Origin: Thalassotalea sp. PP2-459
GTDB taxonomy: Bacteria; Pseudomonadota; Gammaproteobacteria; Enterobacterales; Alteromonadaceae
NCBI RefSeq assembly: GCF_001913705.1
Contig: NZ_MKQD01000025.1
Location: forward strand, 1 to 64,000
Length of the DNA: 64,000 bases
Reading direction: 5' to 3'
Each line of letters opens with the position of its first letter. The first letter of the stretch is position 1. The notes under the pieces were generated by a model. The model saw only the letters and a list, made by a program, of their open reading frames with translations. It was not told the origin of the DNA and did no database searches. Shown here piece after piece: positions 54,666 through 64,000 of this stretch. Made by a program: the position numbers and the translations under genes.

Positions 54666-55529
54666 TCAATAAGCCGTATTAATTTGTTTTTGAGTGACAA
54701 GTATTGATGAAAGGACCGCTGCATGATCCGAAAAAATATGCTGATCAAAAACAAAGCTCTCTAATAACGAAAGAGAAGTCGTCTGGCCACTCCTAACCGC
54801 AATAAAATCAATTTCAACAACAGACTTTCCCCCCTCATTTGGGCCTAAGAACGTTGAAGTATTATTCACGATAAATGAAAATCCGGCATCTTTAAACAGT
54901 GCTATGGTACGTGAGTCAGGGTAATCATTAAAATCACCTGCTAAAACAATTGGTAACTTTATATCTAATTGCGAAAGTAATTGCGTGGCTTGTTCAAAAC
55001 GCGCTCTGTCTTCTGAGGGCCAATCAAAATGTATCGGAATAAAAAGTAAAGGCTGCTTTTCAACATTAATAAGTAATTGTGGAAATACTCGAGGCTCTAA
55101 GCCATTGGGTAATGTTATCGACTTACTTTTCAAAATTGGCAATTTACTGAATGCAGCAATGCCATATTGACCTCCATCAAAAGTCATAAATGGTTGAAAC
55201 AAACCATTTAATGATAACGTATTGGAAAAGTATTCGGTTTGGTTAACGCCTTTAAAACGCTTAGTTTCTTGGTCAATTTCCTGTAGTGCTAACAAGTCGA
55301 CATTATGCTGTTTTATAAACGCTGCTTGTTTTGTAATACTTATTTCACCATGTAAATCAGTTCCATGCCTTACATTATAGGTCATTACTTTCAATAGCGA
55401 TGATTTAAGTGGCACTGCTTTAGCGGCAGTTACAGACACCGAGCTTAAAACAGAACAAACAAAAACTACGGTTAAAAGGCAAACTTTACTCATGCCATAG
55501 CTGTTAGAATTAAATAAAATTTTGTTCAT
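54666..55529 (-). CDS. Exported endonuclease/exonuclease/phosphatase family protein (287 aa)
   Basis: A signal peptide (about residues 1-36, ending VTAAKA) precedes a DNase I-like fold: VMTYNVRHGTD, LLALQEIDQETKRF, PIVLAGDFNDYPDSR, and HIFSDHAAVLSSI, giving the Asn, Glu, Asp and His metal and catalytic residues of the family. Substrates may be phosphoesters such as nucleic acids, phospholipids or inositol phosphates. It lies 98 bases downstream of the DUF3472 gene on the same strand and may be linked to that locus. Confidence 0.88.
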   Translation of the reverse strand: MNKILFNSNSYGMSKVCLLTVVFVCSVLSSVSVTAAKAVPLKSSLLKVMTYNVRHGTDLHGEISITKQAAFIKQHNVDLLALQEIDQETKRFKGVNQTEYFSNTLSLNGLFQPFMTFDGGQYGIAAFSKLPILKSKSITLPNGLEPRVFPQLLINVEKQPLLFIPIHFDWPSEDRARFEQATQLLSQLDIKLPIVLAGDFNDYPDSRTIALFKDAGFSFIVNNTSTFLGPNEGGKSVVEIDFIAVRSGQTTSLSLLESFVFDQHIFSDHAAVLSSILVTQKQINTAY

Positions 55530-55627
55530 ATTATGTAGACTTCAACAAAAGTTAACGCTCAAAAAAAAGCTTAGGCTAAGCAATATTACTCAACCTAAGC
55601 TAACCCAACACCAACGGGTACTAAGCA

Positions 55628-56983
55628 CTAAGGAAGTTGTTCCAAATTTATAGGTGGTAATTGTGTACTCTTGCGAGTAAACGGTGTTTTATATGCAGTC
55701 TGTTCGGAGAAAAAACCCGTATTTTTCAAATAAAAACCGTCACCTTGAATGCCGCCTTGGTAATCAACACGCGCTTCTTTTCTTGCCGTTGCATCATAGG
55801 TAAATTTAGCGTTTAACATCGGCTCCCAAGCTTTACCGGTCGATTTAACCCACTGGTTACCATACTCAGCCATGCGTTCAAACTGCCCTGCACCTGGTAT
55901 AAAGTTCTCTAAAAAAGAGTATGGTGATGCTAAATAAGTTGTCGTTTTGGGTCTTCTAAAGCTAGCAATAAGATGCCATTCTTTTATTTGAGGGTCATAA
56001 AAATAGGCAGTGAAATCTGTTTTATTTTCCTCGGGCCTTGGTTGATAACGAGTTAAAAAACCATAGGTAACCCCTGTTTTCCAAGGATATTTTACATAAC
56101 TTTGACCACCAGAGCCTTCGTTACCAAACTTTCCTGTATAAACATCATCGCCTTTTTTTAACAACTTTATTTTGTATTCTTCTGGGATAGTCGTTGGATC
56201 ATCTGTTTGATATGGACTCCAAATAGAAAACAAAACTCTGCGTTCAGTTTCAGAATTAACTTGTATACCGAAATAGCCACCATTAAAGCCATTTGCCATA
56301 TAATAAGAACCTAGCGTGTCTTGCCCTTTAGGCACGGTGATCTCACTATAAAACCATTCATAGCTGCCGTCTTCATCTGGTAATTGATATTGCAAATGCA
56401 CTGATGGCCCTCTTCGCCCCCAGTAAAAATCATCTTTGACATAATAATTACTACCGGCGGTTGCTTCACCGCCAATCAACAGTTGCGAAATAGTAGGGTA
56501 ATACTCGCTAGAGGTTTCAATACCTGTAATTATAACTTTCTGGTAGCCTGGTTTTACTACCTCAAATTGTCCAATAGGAATAATCTTTTCAATGCTATTG
56601 GACAACAAAATACGTTTTTTCTGATCATTGAGCTCAACCAAAATCGTCGATGTACCAGCTAATGTTTTGGCTTTAAGCCCTAAATTAACTTTACCCACTT
56701 TACTAACATAAAAGTAAGTAGATAATTGGTGTTGCTCACTTTGCCACTGCGTTATCCCTTCTTTGGTGATCAACGTATCGGATGCTTCTATATCGTTTTC
56801 AATCCAACTATTACCGGCAATAGGCACTTCAATGGTAAGATCGTCAGTAGTTAAAACCACTGCCTGGTTTGCAGTTTTTTCAGTCTTGTTTGTGCTAGAA
56901 CCACACGCACCAAGCATACCAAGACACACCATACCTACTACACAATATTTTACGTGTTGATACACCGATTTCATTTTCATCAT
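55628..56983 (-). CDS. DUF5077/DUF3472 lipoprotein (451 aa)
   Basis: Lipobox LGAC (Cys at about residue 27). Residues about 45-175 form a sheet-rich N-terminal domain of DUF5077 type (EVPIAGNSWIENDIEASDTLITKEGITQW). Residues about 180-440 are a DUF3472 domain (VHLQYQLPDEDGSYEWFYSEITVP, GYFGIQVNSETERRVLFSIWSP, FENFIPGAGQFERMAEYGNQWV). The family is found in glycan-utilisation settings; function unknown. It follows the larger DUF3472 gene by 69 bases on the same strand. Confidence 0.8.
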   Translation of the reverse strand: MMKMKSVYQHVKYCVVGMVCLGMLGACGSSTNKTEKTANQAVVLTTDDLTIEVPIAGNSWIENDIEASDTLITKEGITQWQSEQHQLSTYFYVSKVGKVNLGLKAKTLAGTSTILVELNDQKKRILLSNSIEKIIPIGQFEVVKPGYQKVIITGIETSSEYYPTISQLLIGGEATAGSNYYVKDDFYWGRRGPSVHLQYQLPDEDGSYEWFYSEITVPKGQDTLGSYYMANGFNGGYFGIQVNSETERRVLFSIWSPYQTDDPTTIPEEYKIKLLKKGDDVYTGKFGNEGSGGQSYVKYPWKTGVTYGFLTRYQPRPEENKTDFTAYFYDPQIKEWHLIASFRRPKTTTYLASPYSFLENFIPGAGQFERMAEYGNQWVKSTGKAWEPMLNAKFTYDATARKEARVDYQGGIQGDGFYLKNTGFFSEQTAYKTPFTRKSTQLPPINLEQLP

Positions 56984-57052
56984 GTTCTTTACTCTAAATA
57001 AAAAAGGAAGAAGGCTTTACTCTTCTTCCTTTTAACACTCATCGTTAACTAA

Positions 57053-59983
57053 TTATGGGTTAACACGAATACCAAACTCAACTGCGGCAGCAAAGTTATT
57101 GCCATTTTTCTCACTTAATGCAACAAACTTAATATAACGGCCTGTTGTTGCATCAAACGCTGCAACTTCAGTGTTACCATTACCTTTCCAAGTGCCCGTT
57201 GCAACAGCATTACCCCAGTCGCTATTATTGTCGCTCACATAAACTTCATAACCGGCAACCGTACCGTTTCCGCCACCAGCTCTAGGCGTATAGTTAAATT
57301 GAACAACATTTTTAGCTTCGCCTAAATCAATAATGACTTCATGAGGGAACCCAGGAATACCACTCCATGGGGTATGCCAATGGTTCGCATCAAATGAGCC
57401 ATCAAATGCATAAGACAGTTCATTACCAGGTTGTGCCCCTGAGCTAGTAGAATAACTTAATGTGCTGTTATCCACTTTCTCAGACATATTAACGCCTACA
57501 TTAAATTCAGAGGCTGCAGCCCATGCACCATCACCTTGTTCAGCAAGTGCTACAAACTTAACAAAACGTCCTGGTTTATCGGTAAAGGTTACGGTTTTAA
57601 CATCAGCACTATTTTCCCATGTACCTTTCGCTACCGGCTCACCTAAACTATCTGCACTGTCACCAACATAAACTTCATACTCAACCACTGTTCCATTACC
57701 ACCGCCAGTACGTGGCGTATAATCAAAGCGGTTTACTTCGTACATTTCGCCTAAATCAATTAGCACCTCATGCGGATAAGCAGGAACGCCACTCCAAGGT
57801 GTATGCCAATGACCAGCATCGCCCGTTAAACCATCAAGAGCAAAAGATAATTCATGCCCTGCTTGTGCACCTGATGGGCTAGAAGCAGTTAAGCCAGCAT
57901 TATCGAGTAACGTTGAGTTCACAGGAATATTAACATGGTTACCATCGCCAGTGTCTCCGCCACCAGAGCAAACACCACCATCTTCTACTTCAGTTTCTGT
58001 TTCGTCTTCACCACCTTCTGCAAGTGGATCTGAACCATCATCAAAGCCAAATTTAATTTCTGCAGCTGATGCCCATTCACTGCCGCCACGTTCTTCTGTA
58101 GCAACAAATTTAACAAAACGACCTGTTACAGCTTCAGCAAACCACTCAATTTTCTCATCCGTGTTATCTTCCCATGTACCAACAATTTGTGGTTCCGCTG
58201 GATAGACATCAGGATCATCAGAAATATAGAGTTCATAACCAACAATTGTACCGTTTACACCACCATCTTGACGCGGTAAATACCGAATACGATTTACATC
58301 ATAAGTATCCCCTAAATCAATGGTAATAGTATGAGGGTAAGTCGGTGCACCATCGCCCCAATTTGTATGCCAAATAGTTGCTTCATTACCATCAAATGCA
58401 TTGCCAAGCCCATTACCTGAACCTGTTGCTGACTCAGAGCTAACAATATAGTTTGAACCACTGATCCAACCAGGTTCACCATCTTGCGTGGTTGATAATG
58501 CTAAACATGACACATCAGTTCTTGCAGTAACAAGTACATAATATGGCGTTTCTTCACGTACATTAACGGGTAAACGACATGATTCAATGCTACTTCCAGA
58601 GAAGCCTACACAGTCATAATCTGTTGTGGTAGGCATGCTATTTTCCATCACGTAGATATCAGCATCACCTTCATCACCCGCTAATTTTACCGTCATCGAT
58701 TTAGACGCATCTAAACCCATCACTTGATATAGCTTTGACTCACCGGCAGCGATAGATTCAATCACTGTTGCTTCATTGCGCTCAAGTAAATGCGCTTCTG
58801 TAGCGACAGCAATCGTATCATTTACTTCAATTTGTCCTTGATTTGCAGTCGCTTTAAACGAGCTTGTTTTACCAAATATATTTTCAATTTCAAGCGTGAT
58901 TTCGTCATCAACATCAATAAGGTCGAACATTGCACTTCTTGCTTGAGGATCAGTACCTTCTGCAACCACTTTACCTTTAACTAATACACGATAAGATAAT
59001 TGTGGCACTTCCGTGGTGGCTAGTTGCCAATCAATACCCGTAGTTGTCACAGTCGATAATGTGATACTAGTAGGAGCATCATCTGGCGCTGCTAATAAAT
59101 AAGGTCTTGATAGTTCACCTTCTGGCTCAAAAGCATCTTCATCTTCAGCGGGGCCCGCGGTACCACCCGTTGTCATTCGATAATAATCAGCATTTGATGC
59201 AATATCGAAATTTTCGTTATATGCTGCAGTAGCTTCTTCTTGCACAACGTCATAATCAGCTTTAGTGAAGGCTTTCCAGCCACCATCCATACCGCGCTTA
59301 CGACCATTGTTGAATAACGCAGTTCGCGTATTATTACCCGTACCTAACCAGTCTTCGACAAATGAGCCGGTTTCTGTACTAAAGACAACCCATGGCATAG
59401 GAAAATCCATGGTCACTAAATGTGTCCATACGCCCGTTTCTTTATCTTGGGACCAAAAAGCAAAGTGCGTATGACCGTCATCACGGGTATGCCACACTTT
59501 AGTCGCTAAGGTGTACCATCTATCTGGCTCCCAACCTAATTGGAAGTTCCACGATTTAAGACCGGTGCCTTCACCACCAAACAATTCAACTTGCGTACCT
59601 TCACCCTGGTATTCAGCTGTAATAGGCTCGCCATTTGAGGGATCCCAAATTGAAAAGATAAAATTTCTACCATCCGGGTGATCTTGAATACCCGCATAAC
59701 CACCTCCATCTAGACCGGCATTCCAGTTTAAGACTGAATAATAGGTATAGGTTGTTAGACCATTTGATGGAATATACACATCTTGCATGATGGTATCGCC
59801 ATTAAAATCATCACCAAAACGCAACCATGTTGAAGGCGCTCGGTCTGTTTCACCAGGTGGTATAACTACTGGTTTTTCAACAACAATATTTGTAACATTT
59901 TCGTCATCAGACGAACCGCAACCGGCAGTCGTAGCAAGTATGATCGCCGTTGATAATATGGATAACTTGTTTTTTAAATTCAT
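57053..59983 (-). CDS. DUF3472 lipoprotein with three discoidin (F5/8C) domains (976 aa)
   Basis: The ATG at 59983 has GGAAAAAG upstream and gives a clean lipoprotein signal (ATTAGC, Cys at about residue 22). A DUF3472 domain follows (about 45-250: [44 protein letters not shown]), then a fibronectin-like stretch, a PPC-like segment, and three F5/8 type C domains (about 520-675, 690-835, 845-976), each with HTNWG or HWHTPWSG and [18 protein letters not shown] motifs. The Asp/Glu-rich linker before domain 2 contains two Cys. Expected to bind glycans at the cell surface. Confidence 0.82.
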   Translation of the reverse strand: MNLKNKLSILSTAIILATTAGCGSSDDENVTNIVVEKPVVIPPGETDRAPSTWLRFGDDFNGDTIMQDVYIPSNGLTTYTYYSVLNWNAGLDGGGYAGIQDHPDGRNFIFSIWDPSNGEPITAEYQGEGTQVELFGGEGTGLKSWNFQLGWEPDRWYTLATKVWHTRDDGHTHFAFWSQDKETGVWTHLVTMDFPMPWVVFSTETGSFVEDWLGTGNNTRTALFNNGRKRGMDGGWKAFTKADYDVVQEEATAAYNENFDIASNADYYRMTTGGTAGPAEDEDAFEPEGELSRPYLLAAPDDAPTSITLSTVTTTGIDWQLATTEVPQLSYRVLVKGKVVAEGTDPQARSAMFDLIDVDDEITLEIENIFGKTSSFKATANQGQIEVNDTIAVATEAHLLERNEATVIESIAAGESKLYQVMGLDASKSMTVKLAGDEGDADIYVMENSMPTTTDYDCVGFSGSSIESCRLPVNVREETPYYVLVTARTDVSCLALSTTQDGEPGWISGSNYIVSSESATGSGNGLGNAFDGNEATIWHTNWGDGAPTYPHTITIDLGDTYDVNRIRYLPRQDGGVNGTIVGYELYISDDPDVYPAEPQIVGTWEDNTDEKIEWFAEAVTGRFVKFVATEERGGSEWASAAEIKFGFDDGSDPLAEGGEDETETEVEDGGVCSGGGDTGDGNHVNIPVNSTLLDNAGLTASSPSGAQAGHELSFALDGLTGDAGHWHTPWSGVPAYPHEVLIDLGEMYEVNRFDYTPRTGGGNGTVVEYEVYVGDSADSLGEPVAKGTWENSADVKTVTFTDKPGRFVKFVALAEQGDGAWAAASEFNVGVNMSEKVDNSTLSYSTSSGAQPGNELSYAFDGSFDANHWHTPWSGIPGFPHEVIIDLGEAKNVVQFNYTPRAGGGNGTVAGYEVYVSDNNSDWGNAVATGTWKGNGNTEVAAFDATTGRYIKFVALSEKNGNNFAAAVEFGIRVNP

Positions 59984-60075
59984 CACTTTTTCCACGCTAT
60001 TTTTTATAATTACAGCAAGTAATTGTTATGAATATTACGCATACTTGCTGGAGTTCTTGTCTCATTTATTGGAAA

Positions 60076-62940
60076 TTAGAAACGATAATTAACACCTAGA
60101 TTAAACAGGCGTCCTGAACGATACAGATAAGCGAGTTGCTCTTCGTTCTCGATATAGGCATAACCGCGTTCATTCGTTAGGTTATTTGCTGAAATATTGA
60201 TATTAAGTTGCTCGGTTAGATCATAACTTGCACTAAAGTCCAGCTGACCATAATCGGCTTGCCACCTAACACCACCCCAGTCTTCTTCATTTGTTAAATA
60301 TTTATCGCGCCAGTTATAGGCAAAACGTGCTTGAATTTTGTCTTTCTCATAGTAAATAACGGCGTTATAAGAATGTTTAGACATACCTTTGAACGGTAAG
60401 TCTCGTTCACGAAAATCAAATTCATCGTGACCTTCTTCTACTTCGTCATAACCAGAGTCAACAATGGTGTAGTTTAATTGAATACCTAAACCATCAAATG
60501 GCGCTGGTAAAATATCGGTAAAAGATTGTTGATAGGCAATTTCAACACCTTGAATTTTTCCGCCAGCATCACTGTTAATATGTGATTCAATCGTGAATTC
60601 TTCACCATCTATATCAATGGTGCCGTTTCTACCGTACGTAGAAAAGGTTTCGATATCTTTAACATAAAACGCAGTCGTTAATGCACCGTACTCGGAGAAA
60701 TACCACTCTAATGCCAAGTCACCTTGCGTTGCACGTAATGGCTCCAAACCTGGGTTAGATGCATGATATTCGCGATCGTTAATATTAACGTAACTCCATG
60801 CTTTTAAGTTACCAATGCTAGGACGCGTAATAACTTTTGACGCTGCCGCACGGAAAACCAACTCATCGGTTAGGTTTAATTTAAAGTTGAAACTTGGTAA
60901 TACATCTTGATATGAATCTTCAAAATCAACAACTTCTTGATAGTTTTCAACCTCTTTCAAAAACTTGATAATTTCAGGGTTCTCATTGTCTGCCGCAACA
61001 AAATTAACTAAGTTCGGATTTAATGAATAACCACTACTGGTCACCTTGGTTTCAATTGCGCGTACACCAAGATTTAACACGTATGGAAAATCATAAATAT
61101 CATCTTCAATATTTATCGCAAGATAAATAGCACTTGTTTGCTCAGATACATCATATGAATCATTTGGACGAGGTGTTGCTTTAATTAACTGATTAGCGGC
61201 TTCTGGGCTAATACTTTCATAGAAAGAGAATAATTTATCGTAATCAAACATTGGCCATGGCGTTGGGTGTTTACCTGGTTCACCACTCATAAAGCCATCA
61301 AAGTTACCTGCAATTACTGCATCACTTGGTAGTCTGAATAAGTCAAAACCGTTGATTTCCTCAGCCGAAGAAAAATCAATGTCCCATTCATCATACTCAG
61401 TTGAGTCTAAGATGGTACCTGCATTTGAGAATGCACTCGCATTTTTAGAAGCGTTTGCGATCGTGGTTTTTGTCTGCTTACCAATATTTATCCCAAAATC
61501 AACTGAGGCAATCCAGTGGATATTTGGTACCCATTGACCATCAACACGGAATTCACTCACTTTATCTTTAATACCCGTACCACTGTTGTAACTGTAGTGT
61601 GCCCCAAACGGCGAGCTTGAATCTAAATTAGGAGAAACAGTAACATCAGGTAATAAATTACTGGTTGATGCATCAATCGATACTTCTTCAACAAAACCAC
61701 GCGCTACAATGTAGCGGTTATGGCCATTATTTTCGTTTTCTGATTCAGAATGAGACAAATCGAAGTTTAGGGTTAATGAATCATTCACACTCCACTTACT
61801 GTTAACACCCACTTGAAACGTTTCAGTAATTCTTGGACGAGATACGTTTAGTAATTCAGCCATTGCACCACTGTTGTACATGGTCATTTTGTTGACTAAG
61901 CCATTATCATCAAAACCAACGTCTTTCACGCCTGGAATACCTGGAGTCCAACTTTCATCATAGGTAACAAAAGAAATTTGTGATTCAGTACCATTTGTTT
62001 CGTATGAAGAGTAGATACTGTCAAAATTTAATTCAAAATCATCGGTTGGCACCCACTGCAATGCTAAACTACCACCAATACGCTCACGTGTATCTTGTTT
62101 GTTACCATAGCGCACATAACCTGGAATGATTGAGCCCCACTCATTGTCAACATATTGGTCAAACTCGCCATTACCATCAACATCTTGGCGAATAGTAAGA
62201 TCAGCATCTTCTGTCGCAGCATTATAAAAGCCCTGACCTTCATAACTGTCAATACGCAAGGTTCTTTCAGAATAAACTGCGGTAAATAACGCACCAAACT
62301 TTCCATCATCAAAGGTGTTACTCACTAAAAATGATGCTTGAGGCTTGGTATCTTTTGTTCTATCTTCATAAATGCCTTTTGCAGAAGCAGACATAGTGAA
62401 ACCATCAAAATCAAGCGGTCTTCGGGTTTTAATATTGATGACTGAACCAATACCGCCTTCTTGTGTTTGCGCAACAGAAGACTTATAAACTTCAACGCCA
62501 CCTAAGAGTTCAGCAGCAATCAAGTCGTAGTTAAAGTCACGGCTATTGTGCTCAGAAGCCATACGACGTCCGTTAATAGTAGTAACGTTATAATCACCAC
62601 CTAAACCACGAACCGTAACGTTTTGTCCTTCACCTGCATTACGTGTAATGGTAATACCTGTAATACGCTGTAATGCTTCAGCAACGTTTTGATCCGGAAA
62701 CTTACCAATATCTTCTGCAACAATGGCATCAACCACTTGAATAGAGTTTTGCTTTATAAATAAAGATTCTTTTATACTGCTCTTCATACCGCGAACTTCA
62801 ATAACTTCGGTTTCTTTTTCTTTCGCGTTATCAGAAGTATCCACTTCCTGATCTGTTTCTTGAGCAACTGTGCAAACACTACTGACCCCCAATATGGAAC
62901 CAATAAGTAAGCTCAGGTATTTTTTCTGGTGATTTGCCAT
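60076..62940 (-). CDS. TonB-dependent receptor (954 aa)
   Basis: The ATG at 62940 has GAGAGGG upstream and a standard signal peptide (to VCTVAQ); a longer start at 62964 is less likely. A TonB-box-like EVIEVRGMKSS, a plug domain (QVVDAIVAEDIGKFPDQNVAEALQRITGITITRNAGEGQNVTVRGLGG) and a beta-barrel ending in LFNLGVNYRF, with the terminal Phe required for insertion. This is the large carbohydrate-type receptor common in Alteromonadales. It lies upstream of the DUF3472 genes on the same strand, so a glycan or glycoside is a likely substrate. Confidence 0.9.
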   Translation of the reverse strand: MANHQKKYLSLLIGSILGVSSVCTVAQETDQEVDTSDNAKEKETEVIEVRGMKSSIKESLFIKQNSIQVVDAIVAEDIGKFPDQNVAEALQRITGITITRNAGEGQNVTVRGLGGDYNVTTINGRRMASEHNSRDFNYDLIAAELLGGVEVYKSSVAQTQEGGIGSVINIKTRRPLDFDGFTMSASAKGIYEDRTKDTKPQASFLVSNTFDDGKFGALFTAVYSERTLRIDSYEGQGFYNAATEDADLTIRQDVDGNGEFDQYVDNEWGSIIPGYVRYGNKQDTRERIGGSLALQWVPTDDFELNFDSIYSSYETNGTESQISFVTYDESWTPGIPGVKDVGFDDNGLVNKMTMYNSGAMAELLNVSRPRITETFQVGVNSKWSVNDSLTLNFDLSHSESENENNGHNRYIVARGFVEEVSIDASTSNLLPDVTVSPNLDSSSPFGAHYSYNSGTGIKDKVSEFRVDGQWVPNIHWIASVDFGINIGKQTKTTIANASKNASAFSNAGTILDSTEYDEWDIDFSSAEEINGFDLFRLPSDAVIAGNFDGFMSGEPGKHPTPWPMFDYDKLFSFYESISPEAANQLIKATPRPNDSYDVSEQTSAIYLAINIEDDIYDFPYVLNLGVRAIETKVTSSGYSLNPNLVNFVAADNENPEIIKFLKEVENYQEVVDFEDSYQDVLPSFNFKLNLTDELVFRAAASKVITRPSIGNLKAWSYVNINDREYHASNPGLEPLRATQGDLALEWYFSEYGALTTAFYVKDIETFSTYGRNGTIDIDGEEFTIESHINSDAGGKIQGVEIAYQQSFTDILPAPFDGLGIQLNYTIVDSGYDEVEEGHDEFDFRERDLPFKGMSKHSYNAVIYYEKDKIQARFAYNWRDKYLTNEEDWGGVRWQADYGQLDFSASYDLTEQLNINISANNLTNERGYAYIENEEQLAYLYRSGRLFNLGVNYRF

Positions 62941-63221
62941 GCTGTACCCTCTCTTATATCTCATGTTTAGTTGTAGTTATTATTTGTTTTACTTTTACCA
63001 CGCTATATATATACACCTAATGAAACCCAAAAATCAACAATTAAAACCAACAAAACCTTTCACTTTTTATTTAAATCAGGCTAAATAAAAACAAAAAATT
63101 CACAATTTAAATTTATAAATCATAATGTTAAGTGATACGAAAGAGGTTTCACAGTTTTTTATTGTTGAAAGATTATGAAAGAAGATTATGATGTTCAAAA
63201 CGTAGTAAGTTGGAAGTTATG

Positions 63222-63986
63222 ATGAATACGATAGAAAGACGACATGATATTGTGCAAAAAACTCTCAAGCACGGACGAGTATCTGTAGATGATTTAGCTA
63301 CTAATTATCAAGTATCAGAAGTCACCATTCGAGGCGATTTAAATTATTTAGATAAAAAGAGCTTAGTCAGTAGAACTCGTGGTGGTGCTGTGGCTAGCAA
63401 GGTAATTTCAAAAGAGCTTTCAATCAATGAAAAGCATTGTGCTCAAATTGATATTAAACGAAAGCTAGCAGAGTTGGCTAGCCATCAAATTAAAGAAGGT
63501 GAAGCTATTATTTTAGATTCTGGCTCAACAATGGCTGAATTAGCGAACTGCTTGCATTCTTTTGATAGACTCGTTGTTATGACCAACGGCTTAAATGTTG
63601 CTCAAAACCTATTAAGTGCTTCTGGGGTAGAGGTGTTGATGACTGGCGGTGTACTAAGAAAAACGTCGTTATCTTTTTACGGTAGACAAGCAGAAGACAG
63701 TTTAGAGCGCTATCATTTTGACAAAGCGTTTCTCGGTGTAGATGGTATAGACTTTAATTCTGGAATTACGACCCATTTTGAATATGAAGCAATGATGAAT
63801 CGTTTAATGCGTAAAGTTGCTAAAGAAGTGATCACCGTTGCTGACTCATCAAAATTCAATCGCTCAGGCGTACACAAAATATGTGGTTTAGCTGAAATAG
63901 ATGTTTTGATCACTGATTCAGGCATACCTGATGCTTTTGCTCAAATGCTTGAAAGAAATGGCGTGAATCTTATTATTCATCCATAA
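63222..63986 (+). CDS. DeoR/GlpR-family regulator (254 aa)
   Basis: DeoR-type HTH at residues about 1-57 (RRHDIVQKTLKHGRVSVDDLATNYQVSEVTIRGDLNYLDKK), then a DeoR C-terminal sugar-phosphate sensor domain (IILDSGSTMAELA ... FLGVDGIDFNSGITTHFEYEAMMNR). AgaR is the nearest well-known relative in layout. ATG 63222 is chosen for its GGAAG 6-7 bases upstream; 63219 and TTG 63210 are possible. It is divergent from the TonB receptor, 281 bases apart, and is its likely regulator. Confidence 0.88.
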   Translation: MNTIERRHDIVQKTLKHGRVSVDDLATNYQVSEVTIRGDLNYLDKKSLVSRTRGGAVASKVISKELSINEKHCAQIDIKRKLAELASHQIKEGEAIILDSGSTMAELANCLHSFDRLVVMTNGLNVAQNLLSASGVEVLMTGGVLRKTSLSFYGRQAEDSLERYHFDKAFLGVDGIDFNSGITTHFEYEAMMNRLMRKVAKEVITVADSSKFNRSGVHKICGLAEIDVLITDSGIPDAFAQMLERNGVNLIIHP

Positions 63987-64000
63987 AAGTATATTTTGTG

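Noticed and set aside
1-64000. CRISPR arrays, tRNA, rRNA and prophage genes
   Set aside because: None seen: the only tandem repeats are the short units at 16484-16513 and 19298-19347, with no spacers, and no phage structural gene or integrase was found.

Overview
The window looks like part of the chromosome of a marine gammaproteobacterium of the order Alteromonadales, most likely near Colwellia or Thalassotalea. This is inferred from low GC, an AT-rich codon style, the gene complement (a sdh-suc operon with divergent gltA, tyrR beside methionine gamma-lyase, a large TonB receptor with DUF3472 lipoproteins) and short TIR-flanked repeats of the kind common in that order. No rRNA or tRNA gene and no CRISPR array was seen.

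Layout. 1-2130: small genes among MITE copies. 2146-7302: a membrane-anchored HTH-TPR regulator, divergent from a CsgG-like lipoprotein, then a coiled-coil protein and a secreted 18-residue-repeat protein. 7443-16293: ordinary accessory genes: a VF530-family protein, LysR/MFS with an AhpD-like and a SCO1-like gene, a DUF418 protein, and an ECF sigma factor with a membrane C-terminus coupled to an exported hydrolase. 16294-21208: a repeat-rich accessory region holding a bacteriocin-like peptide with a double-glycine leader and its putative immunity protein, a decayed second copy of that cassette between inverted repeats, and an unusually hairpin-rich non-coding stretch; an FRG-domain gene follows.

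22080-33833: the TCA-cycle block sdhCDAB-sucAB-sucCD on the minus strand, with gltA divergent. 33955-51425: housekeeping genes, including tcdA beside a CsdA-CsdE fusion, pnp-nlpI and a metalloprotease, an M50 protease, a YegD-like Hsp70, ETF-ubiquinone oxidoreductase divergent from etfBA, a SUI1 factor and a two-receiver response regulator. 51610-54581: tyrR divergent from methionine gamma-lyase with a TYR-box-like palindrome between them. 54666-63986: an exported endonuclease/phosphatase-family protein, then a probable glycan-binding or uptake locus (DUF3472 lipoprotein, DUF3472 plus three discoidin domains, TonB receptor) with a divergent DeoR regulator.

How genes work together: sdh, suc and gltA form the oxidative TCA arm. 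EtfBA pass electrons to ETF:QO, and that divergent pair carries PsrA-like and LiuR-like palindromes, suggesting joint control with fatty-acid and branched-chain amino-acid breakdown. CsdA-CsdE and TcdA together fit ct6A tRNA modification. The strongest candidates for something undescribed are the bacteriocin cassette with its decayed twin, and the structured region at 20281-21056.
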